A DNA stretch of 64,000 nt, from positions 1-64,000 of the forward strand of contig JALQPE010000565.1 in the NCBI GenBank assembly GCA_030407315.1, in the 5' to 3' direction. This document shows, piece after piece, positions 18,624-27,800 of this stretch. Both the position numbers and the translations under genes were made by a program. The notes below the pieces were generated by a model. It saw only the letters and a list, made by a program, of their open reading frames with translations, had not been told where the DNA came from and did not search any database. Numbering within the stretch: position 1 is the stretch's first letter; the number at the start of each line of letters is the position of its first letter. The DNA comes from Asparagopsis taxiformis (taxonomy: Eukaryota; Rhodophyta; Florideophyceae; Bonnemaisoniales; Bonnemaisoniaceae).

Positions 18624-21368
18624 TCAGTCGCCGCACGGCATGGGCGATGTGAGGCGAAGGAGGCCTATCTTGTTGATGAATTGTGCCGGTTTAAGGGCTT
18701 TCGTAAGTATGTCTGCCGGGTTGGAGTTAGAGGGAATGTGGGTTGGAGCTATTAGGTTGTTGGTAAACTGCTCACGAAGCCAATGGTATTTGATGTCGAT
18801 ATGACGGGACTTCGGTGTTGGAAAAGTAGCTTTCGTGGTTGTGATAGCTGCAGCGTTGTCTATGTAAATGGTGACCGGAGATGTAGTGGGATGTCCAGTT
18901 TCAGAGAGGAAGTTGGAAATGGTGAGGGCCAATTGGGAAGTGTGGAAACTGGCGACGTACTCGGCATGGTGTGTGGATGGGGCAACGTGGTCTTGTCGTT
19001 TGGATTGCCATGCTATGGGGGAATTGTTATAAAGGACTAGGGATCCAGTAGTGGAGCGACGTGTTGTGGGACATGCAGCATGGTCTGCATCGGAATAGGC
19101 TGTAAGTGGGGATGGGAAGCCACGTTTGTACAGGATACAAGTGTGCCGCGTGCTTTTGAGATATCGGAGAACTCTTAGTGCGGCTTTCCAGTGGTGAGTA
19201 GTTGGTGCGTTAGAGAAGCGCCCAAGGAAACCGACAATGAAAGCGATGTCGGGGCGAGTACAGTCTGTCATATAGCGAAGGGAGCCAATGAGTGCTTTGT
19301 AGTCGAATTTTGTTGTGTCGAGCTGGGAATCGGTGTTGTTTCCTGCAGAGAGGAGTTCAGAGGCAATGGGTGATTTGAATGTTTTGGATTCAGTGAGTCG
19401 GAAACGTTCAAGGAGGGAATCAATGTATGCTGGTTGGGATATGAGTATGCCCTCTTTGGAGTGTGTCACTTTCCAACCGAGTATGTGTTCGACGGTGCCG
19501 AGGTCTTTAAGTGTGTATTTGTGTTGGATAGCGGATTTGACTGTCTGAACTAGTTGTTCGGAGTTGGTTACGACTAAGAAGTCGTCCACGGTGATCACTA
19601 GGAGTACAAATGATTGGTCATCGGATGGATCCCGGTGTATGAAAGAGCATGAGTCACTGGAGAGGCGGGTAAAGCCTATATTCTGTAAGTGAGTGGCAAG
19701 GCCGTCGGTGAATATTTTACAGGCCTGTTTGCTGCCATACATGTTGCCTTTCAGTTTGGCAACATGGTAAGGATACTTTTTGGAGCCGTCAAAACGAGAG
19801 GGCTGCTGGAGATAAATTTCTATGTTGGGTGGCAGGCGTTCGTGTAGGAAGGCAGACTCAAGGTCCCAATGGTATACCTTGTAGTCGTGTGTGGCGGCTA
19901 GAGACAGTGCAGTGCGGATAGAGTCACGGTTGGCAACGGGACTTGTGACATCTTTAGGGTCATAATGAGTGCCGGCAATTTGCCGGTCGCCGCGAATTGT
20001 GCAGCGTGCTTTTCGAAGAGTTGGACGACCATTGCTGTCCTGTTTGACTTTGAGTATGGTGGTGACAGGAAGCAATTTGGTGTTTGGGGGTAGTTTTGAT
20101 TTGGGGATGTATTCAAGTATGTTACGGCGCTCGAGGCTGTCAAGTTCATTGTTCCAGGCTAGTTCCCAAAGTGAAGAGTCCGGTGCGCTGCGTGCTTGTT
20201 GGACTGTTTTGGGAAATGTGAAAGGTGGGTTTGAAGTAATGGTGTTTGTGATTGCATATGATGTGGTGACGGGGTCTGTGGCAGGGTTATAGATGGTGAA
20301 GTCTTTTGCTCGGCAAATACCGGTCTTGTTGGTGTGAGGATCAAAGAAGTGGTAATGAGTGTAGCTTGATCGGCCAATGTAATGGACGAGTCGAGCTCTG
20401 GGATCAAGTTTCTTGTGCGGTGCTCTGTTGTGGACAAAACCTGGGATGCCGAAGGGAAGAAGCGTATCGACTTGTGGTGTGCAGTTGTGATATAGAGCAG
20501 CAGGTAATTGGCCGGTGGCACTGTGTGGTGAGTGGTTATGTGTGTCGGTCGCCGCATATATGGCATAGTCCCAGAGTGAGAGGGGTAAGCGAGAGGTGAG
20601 GAGATTAGTTCGAGCGGTGTCGAGGAGCGAGCGATTGATGCGTTCCGCCAATGAATTTTCTTGCGGAGTATGTGGCACTGTAGGATGCGTATTAATGAGT
20701 TCAGCGTTGTAAAACTGTAGCATATCGCGGCTATAATATTCACCAGCGTTGTCAGAAGTCAAGTCTGTGATGCGGTGAGGACTGTGGTGGTGTGTGCTTG
20801 TAATGTGGGATTTCAGAGCTGCAGCAGCAAGAGATTTGGAGGGTGCGCAATGGACTGTAAGGTATCGACTGCCTTCATCTAAAAATGTGATGAAGAATCT
20901 GTTGTTTTGGAGTGATGTGTTAGGAAGAGGACCGCATATATCTGTATGGAGATGGCTACCAATGGCGTCAGTGCGTGCGCGGCGGTGAAATAGTGCGGCA
21001 GAACGTTTGCCAATTGCACAGCCGGAGCAGGTGAATTTGGTTGGAGGGGGGCGTAGTAGTGTTTTTGGTAAGTCGTTGACTAAGCGGTGTTTGGCCATGT
21101 AATGAAGCTTTTTGGGGTGAACATGGTTCATTTTTAAATGCCATTCGTGGTAATCACGGATGGTAGACGGAAGGTCAATGTGCATTTTGCGCGGCCGGCG
21201 AGGGAACGATTGGGGTTTTGATGCTGTCGCCTTTTTGCCTTTGATGACTTCTACACGGTGAATAGGTGCTGACCTTTTCTTTACGCGGTGTCGAGTAGAT
21301 GCGTTGTGGTTCTTTGAATTTTTTTGATTTGGTTTTCGTCGTTGTGTTGGGTTTCTGTGGGAAAGCAC
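18624..21368 (-). CDS. copia-3 Pol: integrase, reverse transcriptase, RNase H
   Basis: A long 914-aa frame ending 45 bases before the 3' LTR. It holds the HHCC motif (HLKMNH ... CSGCAIGK, about 75-118), the DDE core (HTDICGP, TSDNAGEY, QENSLAERINRS), RT with WDLESAFLHE and ITVDDFLVV (Thr for the Tyr of YxDD), and RNase H with YSDADHAA, YIDNAAAIT and NPADILTKALKPAQF. The domain set is complete and uninterrupted. The protein is closely related to copia-4 Pol (shared C-terminus LLRL.SP.P.GD). The start shown is not the real one, because Pol should be fused to the protease upstream by a frame change near 21180-21360. Confidence 0.92.
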   Translation of the reverse strand: MLSHRNPTQRRKPNQKNSKNHNASTRHRVKKRSAPIHRVEVIKGKKATASKPQSFPRRPRKMHIDLPSTIRDYHEWHLKMNHVHPKKLHYMAKHRLVNDLPKTLLRPPPTKFTCSGCAIGKRSAALFHRRARTDAIGSHLHTDICGPLPNTSLQNNRFFITFLDEGSRYLTVHCAPSKSLAAAALKSHITSTHHHSPHRITDLTSDNAGEYYSRDMLQFYNAELINTHPTVPHTPQENSLAERINRSLLDTARTNLLTSRLPLSLWDYAIYAATDTHNHSPHSATGQLPAALYHNCTPQVDTLLPFGIPGFVHNRAPHKKLDPRARLVHYIGRSSYTHYHFFDPHTNKTGICRAKDFTIYNPATDPVTTSYAITNTITSNPPFTFPKTVQQARSAPDSSLWELAWNNELDSLERRNILEYIPKSKLPPNTKLLPVTTILKVKQDSNGRPTLRKARCTIRGDRQIAGTHYDPKDVTSPVANRDSIRTALSLAATHDYKVYHWDLESAFLHERLPPNIEIYLQQPSRFDGSKKYPYHVAKLKGNMYGSKQACKIFTDGLATHLQNIGFTRLSSDSCSFIHRDPSDDQSFVLLVITVDDFLVVTNSEQLVQTVKSAIQHKYTLKDLGTVEHILGWKVTHSKEGILISQPAYIDSLLERFRLTESKTFKSPIASELLSAGNNTDSQLDTTKFDYKALIGSLRYMTDCTRPDIAFIVGFLGRFSNAPTTHHWKAALRVLRYLKSTRHTCILYKRGFPSPLTAYSDADHAACPTTRRSTTGSLVLYNNSPIAWQSKRQDHVAPSTHHAEYVASFHTSQLALTISNFLSETGHPTTSPVTIYIDNAAAITTTKATFPTPKSRHIDIKYHWLREQFTNNLIAPTHIPSNSNPADILTKALKPAQFINKIGLLRLTSPMPCGD

Positions 21369-21912
21369 GCGCAGCGAGGGAGTGCGAATTGGTAGGAATG
21401 GGTGGGGAGGGAGTGACCAATTTATATAATTGTTTAGCAGCCTTGGGAATGCTGACGAGAATCTCGTCGGCAGCGGGGGGTTCAGATTTTTGTTTTATGT
21501 AGGCCTGATCTTCTTGGAAGAGGACGTCATGTGACTTGGTTATTTCACTGACGGAGAGTAAGTTGGAACATATGGCAGGAGAGACTACGGCCGTGTGCGG
21601 TGGGAGTGTGAGAGAGTCGGAGATCGGAATGGAGAGGACGTCGCGGTGGGTAATTGGTAAGGAGGAACCGTCGGCGATGTGGGTGATTGAGTTGTCGGGA
21701 GTCATTCCTAGTGGAGGAAGAGCAAGATGGGAGGGGTTAGCTCCGGAATCCAGATGGTAGGATGTTTCTTGAGGGTAACTTACGGATTCGGGATCGTCCG
21801 ATTGGTTGAACAGGGGATGGACATTGGATGTGATGTCTTCATCCTCTGTAAGGGATATTTTAGCATGTGCAGGGGCTTGAGAGCGTGAGTTGTTGGAAGG
21901 CTTGTGGCGCAT
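21175..21912 (-). CDS. copia-3 protease and Gag C-terminus
   Basis: A 245-aa frame with the aspartic-protease motif YHLDSGANPSHL near residue 53, then the usual Ser/Thr-rich copia spacer. The same frame is open upstream of the first Met through the knuckle region (VHGTPTHDTANC near 21945-21985). There the first metal ligand, Cys in the sister elements, is Tyr. Relative to Gag it is in a -1 frame, and Pol follows in +1. This is unlike a single programmed frameshift and points to decay or base-calling errors. Confidence 0.82.
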   Translation of the reverse strand: MRHKPSNNSRSQAPAHAKISLTEDEDITSNVHPLFNQSDDPESVSYPQETSYHLDSGANPSHLALPPLGMTPDNSITHIADGSSLPITHRDVLSIPISDSLTLPPHTAVVSPAICSNLLSVSEITKSHDVLFQEDQAYIKQKSEPPAADEILVSIPKAAKQLYKLVTPSPPIPTNSHSLAARAFPQKPNTTTKTKSKKFKEPQRIYSTPRKEKVSTYSPCRSHQRQKGDSIKTPIVPSPAAQNAH

Positions 21913-22781
21913 GAAGAATTGTCGTAGGCGACAGTTGGCAGTATCGTGTGTGGGCGTGCCATGAACAGTGTACCACTGTCCTTTGTAGGAATGTGGGGGA
22001 GGGAAATAGTTGTTGGTGTTGAATCGAGAGGCACTTTTTGTTGGCGCCTGTTAAAGCGTTGGAATGGTGAGGATGGAGTGGGGACAGAATTTCTGGGTTT
22101 GCTAGCTTGGGAAAGCTCTTCACATTTGATCATCATGCTGATGACGCGATCCATGGAGAGTGTGTTTTGTGGGTTCAGAGCATTATGAGTGTGAATGGTC
22201 TGAAGGAAAGCTGTCCAGTCCGGGTGCTGTTCCAAGCCCTCTAGTATAAAGTGCAAGGTGGTTTGGTCGGATTCGATCTGAGGGTAGTTTGCGCGCAGCA
22301 TGAGTGTGCGGATCGCTTTATGTTTAGTGATGTATTCAGATACAGTCATACCGGCGGTCCATGTGATTGATTGGGCTTTCCTTCGGAGATTATCGGGTGT
22401 ATGTTCGGGATTGGGAGCATTAATACGAGTGTGGATCTTGTGGTAGAGTATGTGTAGAGGTCCAGTGAGCTCGGTGTCCGTGAAAGAGTCGAGTATGTCG
22501 GGCGATAGCGTAGTGACGACGAGTAGTTGTGCTTGGGTGTGTTTGGCTTGGTGTGCTGCGAGGTCTTCTGGGGATAGGTCATCCGGGATAGGAATAGTGA
22601 GATAGCCATGAACGTCTTGAGCGCGAGCAAAATGCTCTACGCTGATACGCCAGGGTACAAAGTTGTTATGTGTGAGTAAGGGGATTTCAAGTTGGTGCTG
22701 CACGGCTGGGGCGGGATTCATTGGAAATGGAAGGTGGTGGGAGAATGTGTGACCTGAAGTGTCGGAGGGAGGATACGTCAC
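21780..22781 (-). CDS. copia-3 Gag
   Basis: A 333-aa frame starting about 190 bases inside the 5' LTR. Residues 20-240 match copia Gag style (VQHQLEIPLLTHNNFVPWRI, LLVVTTLSP, ITWTAGMTVSEYI, LRANYP, LEGLEQHPDW), the same layout as the copia-4 Gag. The last 80 residues are out of the proper frame, since the protease frame takes over around 22010. A short in-phase tandem (ggcgggagaatgcgtcgccg) repeats three times at 22800-22890 between LTR and Gag. Confidence 0.85.
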   Translation of the reverse strand: MTYPPSDTSGHTFSHHLPFPMNPAPAVQHQLEIPLLTHNNFVPWRISVEHFARAQDVHGYLTIPIPDDLSPEDLAAHQAKHTQAQLLVVTTLSPDILDSFTDTELTGPLHILYHKIHTRINAPNPEHTPDNLRRKAQSITWTAGMTVSEYITKHKAIRTLMLRANYPQIESDQTTLHFILEGLEQHPDWTAFLQTIHTHNALNPQNTLSMDRVISMMIKCEELSQASKPRNSVPTPSSPFQRFNRRQQKVPLDSTPTTISLPHIPTKDSGTLFMARPHTILPTVAYDNSSCATSLPTTHALKPLHMLKYPLQRMKTSHPMSIPCSTNRTIPNP

Positions 22782-22799
22782 CGATCTGAGGTGTGTTGG

Positions 22800-22890
22800 C
22801 GGGAGAATGCGTCGCCGGATCTGAGGTGTATCGGCGGGAGAATGCGTCGCCGGATCTGAGGTATGTAGGCGGGAGAATGCGTCGCCGTTT
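22800..22890. repeat. Short tandem repeat in the copia-3 leader
   Basis: Three near-identical copies of a roughly 30-base unit containing gcgggagaatgcgtcgcc lie between the LTR and the Gag start. A comparable cgtcgccgg-rich leader exists in copia-4 at 36785-36905. In both, the position corresponds to the untranslated leader, where packaging signals usually lie. Confidence 0.7.
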
Positions 22891-22960
22891 GTTAGGAACC
22901 GAAATGGGTAAGAGAAAAAAAGAGGGGGGCGGGTGATTGGAGAGGAAAAGCGTTAAGCGT

Positions 22961-22974
22961 CTGGGCTCATAACC
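22961..22974 (-). other. copia-3 primer-binding site, half-tRNA-iMet type
   Basis: The plus strand CTGGGCTCATAACC ends exactly at the LTR. It equals the anticodon stem and CAU loop of initiator tRNA, so the minus-strand RNA would pair with a 5' half of that tRNA. Confidence 0.8.
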
Positions 22975-23076
22975 TGTTGAGATGATCGTGTGATGATCGC
23001 TTTATTATCTCGTGACGGTCGGCGGATGAGGTTTAAGTATGCTTCTATAGCTGTAAATACTGTAAGTTATTCGTCA
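22975..23076 (-). repeat. copia-3 5' LTR
   Basis: 102 bp, identical by eye to 18478-18579. The minus-strand transcript of the element would start within it. Confidence 0.93.
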
Positions 23077-23266
23077 ATAAATGTTTGTTAGAAGAGTGTC
23101 TCTTGCGAGTTTCTCCTTCGGTTGATTCAGTTAGCTGAGTTGGTTGAGTATAATCTTCTATCTCGTGACCGGCGGCGGTCTCTACGACAGGCTGTCTCTT
23201 ATTAGCATCCTGATGGTTGACTGAGGTGCTGCTTGGCGACGATTTGTTATTATTAGCATCCTGACA
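23077..23266 (-). repeat. copia-5 3' LTR, proximal fragment
   Basis: On the minus strand it begins TGTCAGGATGC directly after the purine tract ACAGGGGGCG, as an LTR should. It holds an internal duplication of ttattagcatcctga (about 23198 and 23250). The remainder is cut off by copia-3. Confidence 0.7.
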
Positions 23267-24904
23267 CGCCCCCTGTCGCCAAGGGGCGGCGAGGTCTGAA
23301 GGTAATGGTTGTGAAAGGGGTGTAGCGTCGTTGTTTTCGGATTGGGGGAGAATGCGCAGTTGGGTGGATAGTCTTGTGAATGTTTTGGTAGGGAGGGGTT
23401 TGGTAAAGATGTCAGCGAGCATTTGGTCAGTGGGGATGTATGTTATAGTAATTTTGTCTTGCGCAATGTTGTCGATAAGGTGGTGGAACCGAATGTCGAT
23501 GAATTTTCGACGCTTAGTGGGGGCAGTTTGTGCGGCAACTTGTATCGCCGATTGAGAGTCCGTGTACGTAGGGATGGGAGTGGATGGGGTAATGAGGGAT
23601 AATTCTGTAAGCATGCCTGATAGCCAGTTGGTCTGGCGTGTTGTGTCTGAGGCAGCTATGATTTCTGCTTCACACGTGCTGATGGCAACGAGTGATTGGC
23701 ATTGGGATCCCCAACTTATGGGTGCGCCGTGCAGGGTGTGTACAGACCTGGATATCGATTTCCTGGACGTTTGGTCGTTCGCAAAATCGGCGTCCGTGTA
23801 CGCTATGAGCGGATCATGGTGGGGAGCGTTAGGTAATGATATCCCATGGGTTGGTGTATGTTTGAGGAAGCGAACCAGTCGTTTTAGATGCTTCCAGTGG
23901 CGAGGGGTGGGTTTGTGGCTTGCTCTGGCCAGGCAATTCGTGTAGAATTGAATGTCGGGTCGAGTAGAGTCAGTGAGATACCGGATCTCACCAAGTGTTT
24001 CCCGGTAAGTTTTGGCAATGCTGTCATCGGCAGCTTCGTTGTCGGGTGGTGGTGACAAGTCGATGCCGTCAGAATATAGGTTATGAAGTGGCTTGGCGTT
24101 GTTCATGTTGGTTTTCGTGACGATGGATTGAATTATTTGGGGCTGTGAGATGGATATGCCTTTCGGCGTGTGGTCGATCTGCCAGTTAAGGTATCGCATA
24201 GGAGGACCGAGGCATTTGATTGAGTACTTGAGTGCAAGGGTGTGGTAGAGTTCGTTAAGCAGCTCTTTTGTGGACGCACATGCCAAGAAGTCGTCTATCG
24301 TTATGGCGATGATGGTTGTGCCTTTGTCGGTCGTTTTGATAAATAGGCTGGGGTCCGATTTGGTCTGGGCGAACCCATTGTTTGTAAGGAAGTTGGTGGC
24401 TCCTGTGCAGAAGATTCTTCCGCCTTGTTTTGTACCGTAAAGGTTTTTGCGGAGGATTCCAGAGTGCTCGGGGTGCTTGAAAGAGCCGTCGAATAGTGGG
24501 TGTTGTCTGACGAAGACTGGTTCATCGTGGGTAAATTCTTCATGGAGGTATGCTGATGCTATGTCAAAATGCTCCGTGGGGAGCTGGTGCGCGGATGCGT
24601 GACATAAAATGAGTCGTATGGTGGCTTTGTCTGCAGAGAATGTGGCTGTTTCAGCTGGATTGTAGTGGGCGTCGGGCGACATCATGTTGCCGCGTACTGC
24701 ACATCGTGCTTTGTGCTCAATGATGTTGCCTGCGTCGTCGCGCTTGTACCGGTAGGCCATAGTGAGTGGAATGGGTTTGGTGCCAGTTGGGATTTGTTCC
24801 AGTGGAGTCCATTCAATGACGCGCATGTTGTCGAGTTTTTGTAACTCGGAGTTGTGGGCTTCTTCCCATTGTGCTGCTTCGGGGTATTTTCGTGCCATGC
24901 GCAA
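23267..24904 (-). CDS. copia-5 reverse transcriptase and RNase H
   Basis: A long frame (open to 23045, running into the inserted copia-3 LTR). It begins in the RT N-terminal region (WEEAHNSELQKL, IEWTPLEQIPTG) and continues with FDIASAYLHEEF and AITIDDFLACAS (Thr for Tyr of YxDD). RNase H has YTDADFAND, STCEAEIIAASD, YTDSQSAIQV and MLADIFTKPLPTK. All catalytic acids are present. The C-terminal tail after about residue 535 is translated LTR. Confidence 0.88.
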
Positions 24905-25338
24905 TGATTTGGGTGCCGGGTGGTTGTTGTGATGTGTGATGGTGTGGTGGGGATGTCGGCTGGTGACGCTGTAGCGTTGAATGCTGACGTTGTCGTTATG
25001 GTGGGGTCTTTTAAGGGGTCGTATGGGTGGAAGTCAGTGGCGGACATGTGCGCGTATAGACCGGTGGTGATTTTTTGCACCATGATTGTGTGGTCGTCTA
25101 TGCCGTATAGGTAGCGCACTGCTGTGGCCCTGTTGTCCAGTTTTTGTTGGGTTGTAAGGATGGGGCATGGCCTAATTGGCCGAAGATGAGAATGCGTTGG
25201 ATTTTCGGTGGGGAGTGATGCCAGAGGGTGGCAGGAATTTGTTGCGTCGTTGTGTGCAATGTGCGGTTCCGTTTGAACACAGAGTCGTAGAGGGCATTTT
25301 CCCAGTATGGTGGGGGTAGGTTGCTGTGTGCAAGGCAT
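24682..25338 (-). pseudogene. copia-5 integrase C-terminal/linker fragment, shifted frame
   Basis: A 218-aa frame bridging the integrase and RT pieces. The useful part is ATAVRYLYGIDDHTIMV then LYAHMSATDFHPYDP, which corresponds to the region after the copia integrase core. The rest is out of frame. It shows at least two frame changes between 24,850 and 25,120. Confidence 0.6.
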
Positions 25339-26192
25339 GCTCGGACGGCGTTCATTAGTGTGCTATTGATTCGTTCAGCGATGCTGTTCTGCTCTGGGGT
25401 GTAGGGGACGGTAGTGATGTGGTGGATTCCGCGAGCTGCGACCTGTTCGCGAAGTGCACGGGATGTGTATTCTGCCGCGTTGTCAGATCGAAAGAAAGAG
25501 GGATAATGGTGTTGCGTTGTCTTGATTCGTTCCATGTGGTTGATGACCAGTTGGGGGATGGAATTGCGGTCGGGGGTGCAGTGGACTGTTATGTGGCGTG
25601 AACGCGTGTCTACGAACGTTATGAAGTAGCGGTGTCCGTTGCGGGACGGGGGGTTGATTGGACCACAGATGTCAGAGGAGATGTGTTGTCCTGTTTGGTG
25701 TGTGTGTGATGTTGGGTGGTGTGGTGATGCTTTGGTTTTGGATGTTGCGCACGCGCTGCAGTTGATGTCTGCCGTTGGGTCGTGGCGGTGTTTTTCGAGG
25801 GCTGGGAACATTGGTGGGTTGCACATTCTTCGAAGTATGGTGGGGTTGGCGTGCCCCATTCGGAGATGTAAATCGTGACTGGGAATCGGTGGTGTTGGTT
25901 TGGTGGCTGTGGTCGGCGTGGTCGGCGTGGTTTCTGCCAGTTGGGATGGTTGTGGTTTCCGTGGATGCTGTCGGGGTGGAAATAAGGGTGGAAGAGGGGG
26001 GTTGGTGGGTCGGTGCTTGGCTGTGGTGGGTGGCGTTTGGTTCGTGAGCATTTGTGAGGGATTAGGTGCAGGTTGTGGGGTGGATTGTTCGCGCGGTTTT
26101 TGGTAGGGGGTGGCGTATGTGGTGCGGTATACAGCCGGTGGTTTTTGCGGGGCGCGAGTACGCTGCTTGGGAGGGGCTGGTGGATTCCTCAA
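25098..26192 (-). CDS. copia-5 integrase
   Basis: A 364-aa frame with the HHCC domain (DLHLRMGHANPTILRRM ... CSACATSK, about 105-150) and the DDE core (SSDICGP near 175, RSDNAAEY near 240, EQNSIAERINS near 275). All three catalytic acids are present. The frame then leaves phase near 25,110. The N-terminal 90 residues are Pro/Thr-rich linker. Confidence 0.85.
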   Translation of the reverse strand: MRNPPAPPKQRTRAPQKPPAVYRTTYATPYQKPREQSTPQPAPNPSQMLTNQTPPTTAKHRPTNPPLPPLFPPRQHPRKPQPSQLAETTPTTPTTATKPTPPIPSHDLHLRMGHANPTILRRMCNPPMFPALEKHRHDPTADINCSACATSKTKASPHHPTSHTHQTGQHISSDICGPINPPSRNGHRYFITFVDTRSRHITVHCTPDRNSIPQLVINHMERIKTTQHHYPSFFRSDNAAEYTSRALREQVAARGIHHITTVPYTPEQNSIAERINSTLMNAVRACLAHSNLPPPYWENALYDSVFKRNRTLHTTTQQIPATLWHHSPPKIQRILIFGQLGHAPSLQPNKNWTTGPQQCATYTA

Positions 26193-26205
26193 GGGCGGGA
26201 CCAGT

Positions 26206-26760
26206 CTATTTTGCGCTTGCTGCGCGTATTTTGTGCTGTTGCTTCAGGCTGAGGTGTGCTGTGCTGTTGGCGGTTGCGCTGGTTGCGCCGGTTTTGCTGG
26301 TGCTGGTGGTGCTGGAGGGCGTATTCGAGGGGTGAGTGTCGGCGGAGGATCCGGATGTCATTGTGTTCCAGGTGACATGGGGGTAAGTTGGAAGGGGTTG
26401 TTTATTGGGAATCGTGTATAGTCCGTTGTCGAACGAGTCGATTTGGTGTGGTGTGGGATTGTTGAAGGGAGAGAGATATGCCGCATTGTTCGTGAAGGTG
26501 ACGGGGCCGTGTCGCGAAGCGATGGAGTTGACAGACACGAGGTTGTGTTTGACGTCTGGGGCAACGACTGCATCAGTTATTGCCAGGGGGTGTGTGGCGT
26601 GTTCAACTGGAATGAACCATGGTGCGTGATGCGATGACGGCTGTTAGCTGCTGTTTGGGTGTAGCGGGGATATCGGGTAGGGCGCATGCCAGGATGAGGC
26701 GAGTGGAGGTGCGACGGATGGGCGCCGAAGTCTAGTATGAACTTACTTTGCTCTGGTTGG
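26206..26760 (-). pseudogene. copia-5 protease region
   Basis: On the minus strand near 26725-26760 the sequence reads SKFILDFGAHPSHL, the counterpart of FILDSGAxPSHL in the sister elements. The catalytic D-S-G has become D-F-G. The frame differs from the Gag piece upstream. The following 110-codon frame (26206-26538: ASRHGPVTFTNNAAYLSPFN) corresponds to the spacer between protease and integrase. Confidence 0.65.
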
Positions 26761-27169
26761 AATGGCTTGTTTCGCCATAGCTGTGTGGAGGTGGAATGGG
26801 CGCTTCCAGTGCGTGGAATTGATCGTGGACAATGTTGGCTTGTGGTGTCAATTTATGGTTGCGTTGCGCGCGGCATTCCACGTTGGTATGAGTGGAGGAA
26901 TTGTGATAGGAGCACCATTTGGGTTGTTTGTGAGCTGGGCGGGTGATTGGCGTTTCGTTGCGGCTGAGGGGGTGGCGCTGATGGATAGTAAAGGGGCGGG
27001 GGGAACGCGTTGTGAGGTAGGTGGGGATCGGTTGGGAGTGTTTTTGTGTTGGCGTTCGCTTGAGCGCGGCGCATTGCGGTGGTGAATTCGTGTATAGTGG
27101 CGGGGGGAGTGAGGGAGAAAATGGCATGCGTGAGTTGGTGGTCGGGGTGATTTCGTATGCGTGGGTCAT
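26732..27169 (-). pseudogene. copia-5 Gag C-terminal fragment with CHHC knuckle
   Basis: A 145-aa frame containing KWCSYHNSSTHTNVECRAQR near residue 90, a C-x2-H-x4-H-x4-C motif. The Gag N-terminal two thirds expected from copia-1, -3 and -4 is missing, so the element is truncated at its 5' end. The frame stops just before the protease motif. Confidence 0.7.
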
Positions 27170-27191
27170 GAATCTGATAGTCGTGGATTCG

Positions 27192-27232
27192 TTGGGGATT
27201 AGGGGATTTAGGGGACTAGGGGATTTTAGGGA
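27192..27232 (+). repeat. G-rich telomere-like tract
   Basis: Four runs of four G spaced by short A/T steps (ggggattaggggattt, aggggactaggggattt, then agggattt) at the exact border between truncated copia-5 and repeat copy 2. The pattern resembles a degenerate TTAGGGG-type telomere repeat or a G-quadruplex. Confidence 0.6.
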
Positions 27233-27235
27233 TTT

Positions 27236-27290
27236 TTGGCGTCAGGGGAGCGCACTGACAGGGCCGCTTGGGAAACAACTACAGGACTAG
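27236..27290. repeat. Repeat unit copy 2, first segment
   Basis: 55 bases matching 6796-6850 (gacagggccgcttgggaaac, ctacaggactag), ending in the CTAG target of the piggyBac-like element. Confidence 0.85.
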
Positions 27291-27302
27291 TATCTATCGG
27301 AC
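27291..27302 (+). repeat. piggyBac-like element, left terminal inverted repeat
   Basis: TATCTATCGGAC is the inverse of 31369-31380 with one mismatch. The 12-base palindrome CCTCATATGAGG follows at 27313-27324 and again at 27335-27346, and occurs once near the right end at 31351-31362. These are candidate transposase-binding sites. Confidence 0.85.
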
Positions 27303-27465
27303 ATTAAAATTTCCTCATATGAGGTCAACCCTGGCCTCATATGAGGCAGAAAAAAAATCTACTAGAAATTATTAGAATTTAGCATTCCCTCTTTATATCG
27401 CTTTCATAAAACTTCTAACGCAAGCATTGCATTTATAAAGCATTGGTTGCCTTTCGGACACATGT

Positions 27466-27537
27466 CCTCACATGGCTGAGTGGTTGGCACCTCTCGGGAA
27501 AGCCAGAGGGCGGAGGTTCGACTCCTCACTGAGTTGC
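27466..27537 (+). other. tRNA-like sequence with A and B boxes
   Basis: TGGCTGAGTGGTTGG (27473) fits a class II tRNA A box and GGTTCGACTCC (27516) fits a B box, about 40 bases apart. However, the acceptor stem does not pair, the T stem has a mismatch, and the anticodon loop would be ten bases. It may be a tRNA relic or SINE head captured inside the piggyBac-like element. Confidence 0.35.
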
Positions 27538-27800
27538 TTGGGCAGCTCGAAAATTCTCTTCGGAGAACTCGCCGATTCTTAGTTGCAACTTCTGCTTTAG
27601 GATGCTTACGCGCCCACTTGAACATGAGACAGTATAAGGTGACATTTCATAAAGGGGAATTTCGCCATAAGCAGAAGTTTACTGAGCAAGTCGAGAACGC
27701 CAGTCAGAATCGGAGTGGGCTAAAGGAGTATCTCATTTTTTTATTTTGGATATCAATGCGTGACTAAAGGGCGTTTAAAGCACCCATAGAGAGAGCATAC

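Larger units (their letters stand above)
18478..23076 (-). mobile_element. copia-3: Ty1/copia element with 102-bp LTRs
   Basis: A minus-strand element of 4,599 bp with LTRs of only 102 bp (18478-18579 and 22975-23076) that look identical. The flanks ATAAT and ATAAA give an imperfect target duplication. The primer site CTGGGCTCATAACC (22961-22974) is a clean match to the initiator-tRNA anticodon arm. It is inserted in the LTR of copia-5, so it is the younger of the two. Gag, protease and pol lie in three different frames. Confidence 0.92.
23077..27232 (-). mobile_element. copia-5: old, 5'-truncated Ty1/copia element
   Basis: A minus-strand element whose 3' LTR (proximal part 23077-23266) is split by copia-3 and whose 5' LTR and Gag N-terminus are absent. 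The right edge lies in a G-rich tract next to repeat copy 2. Several frame changes interrupt its genes. It is the oldest retroelement of the nest because copia-3 sits inside it. Confidence 0.85.
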
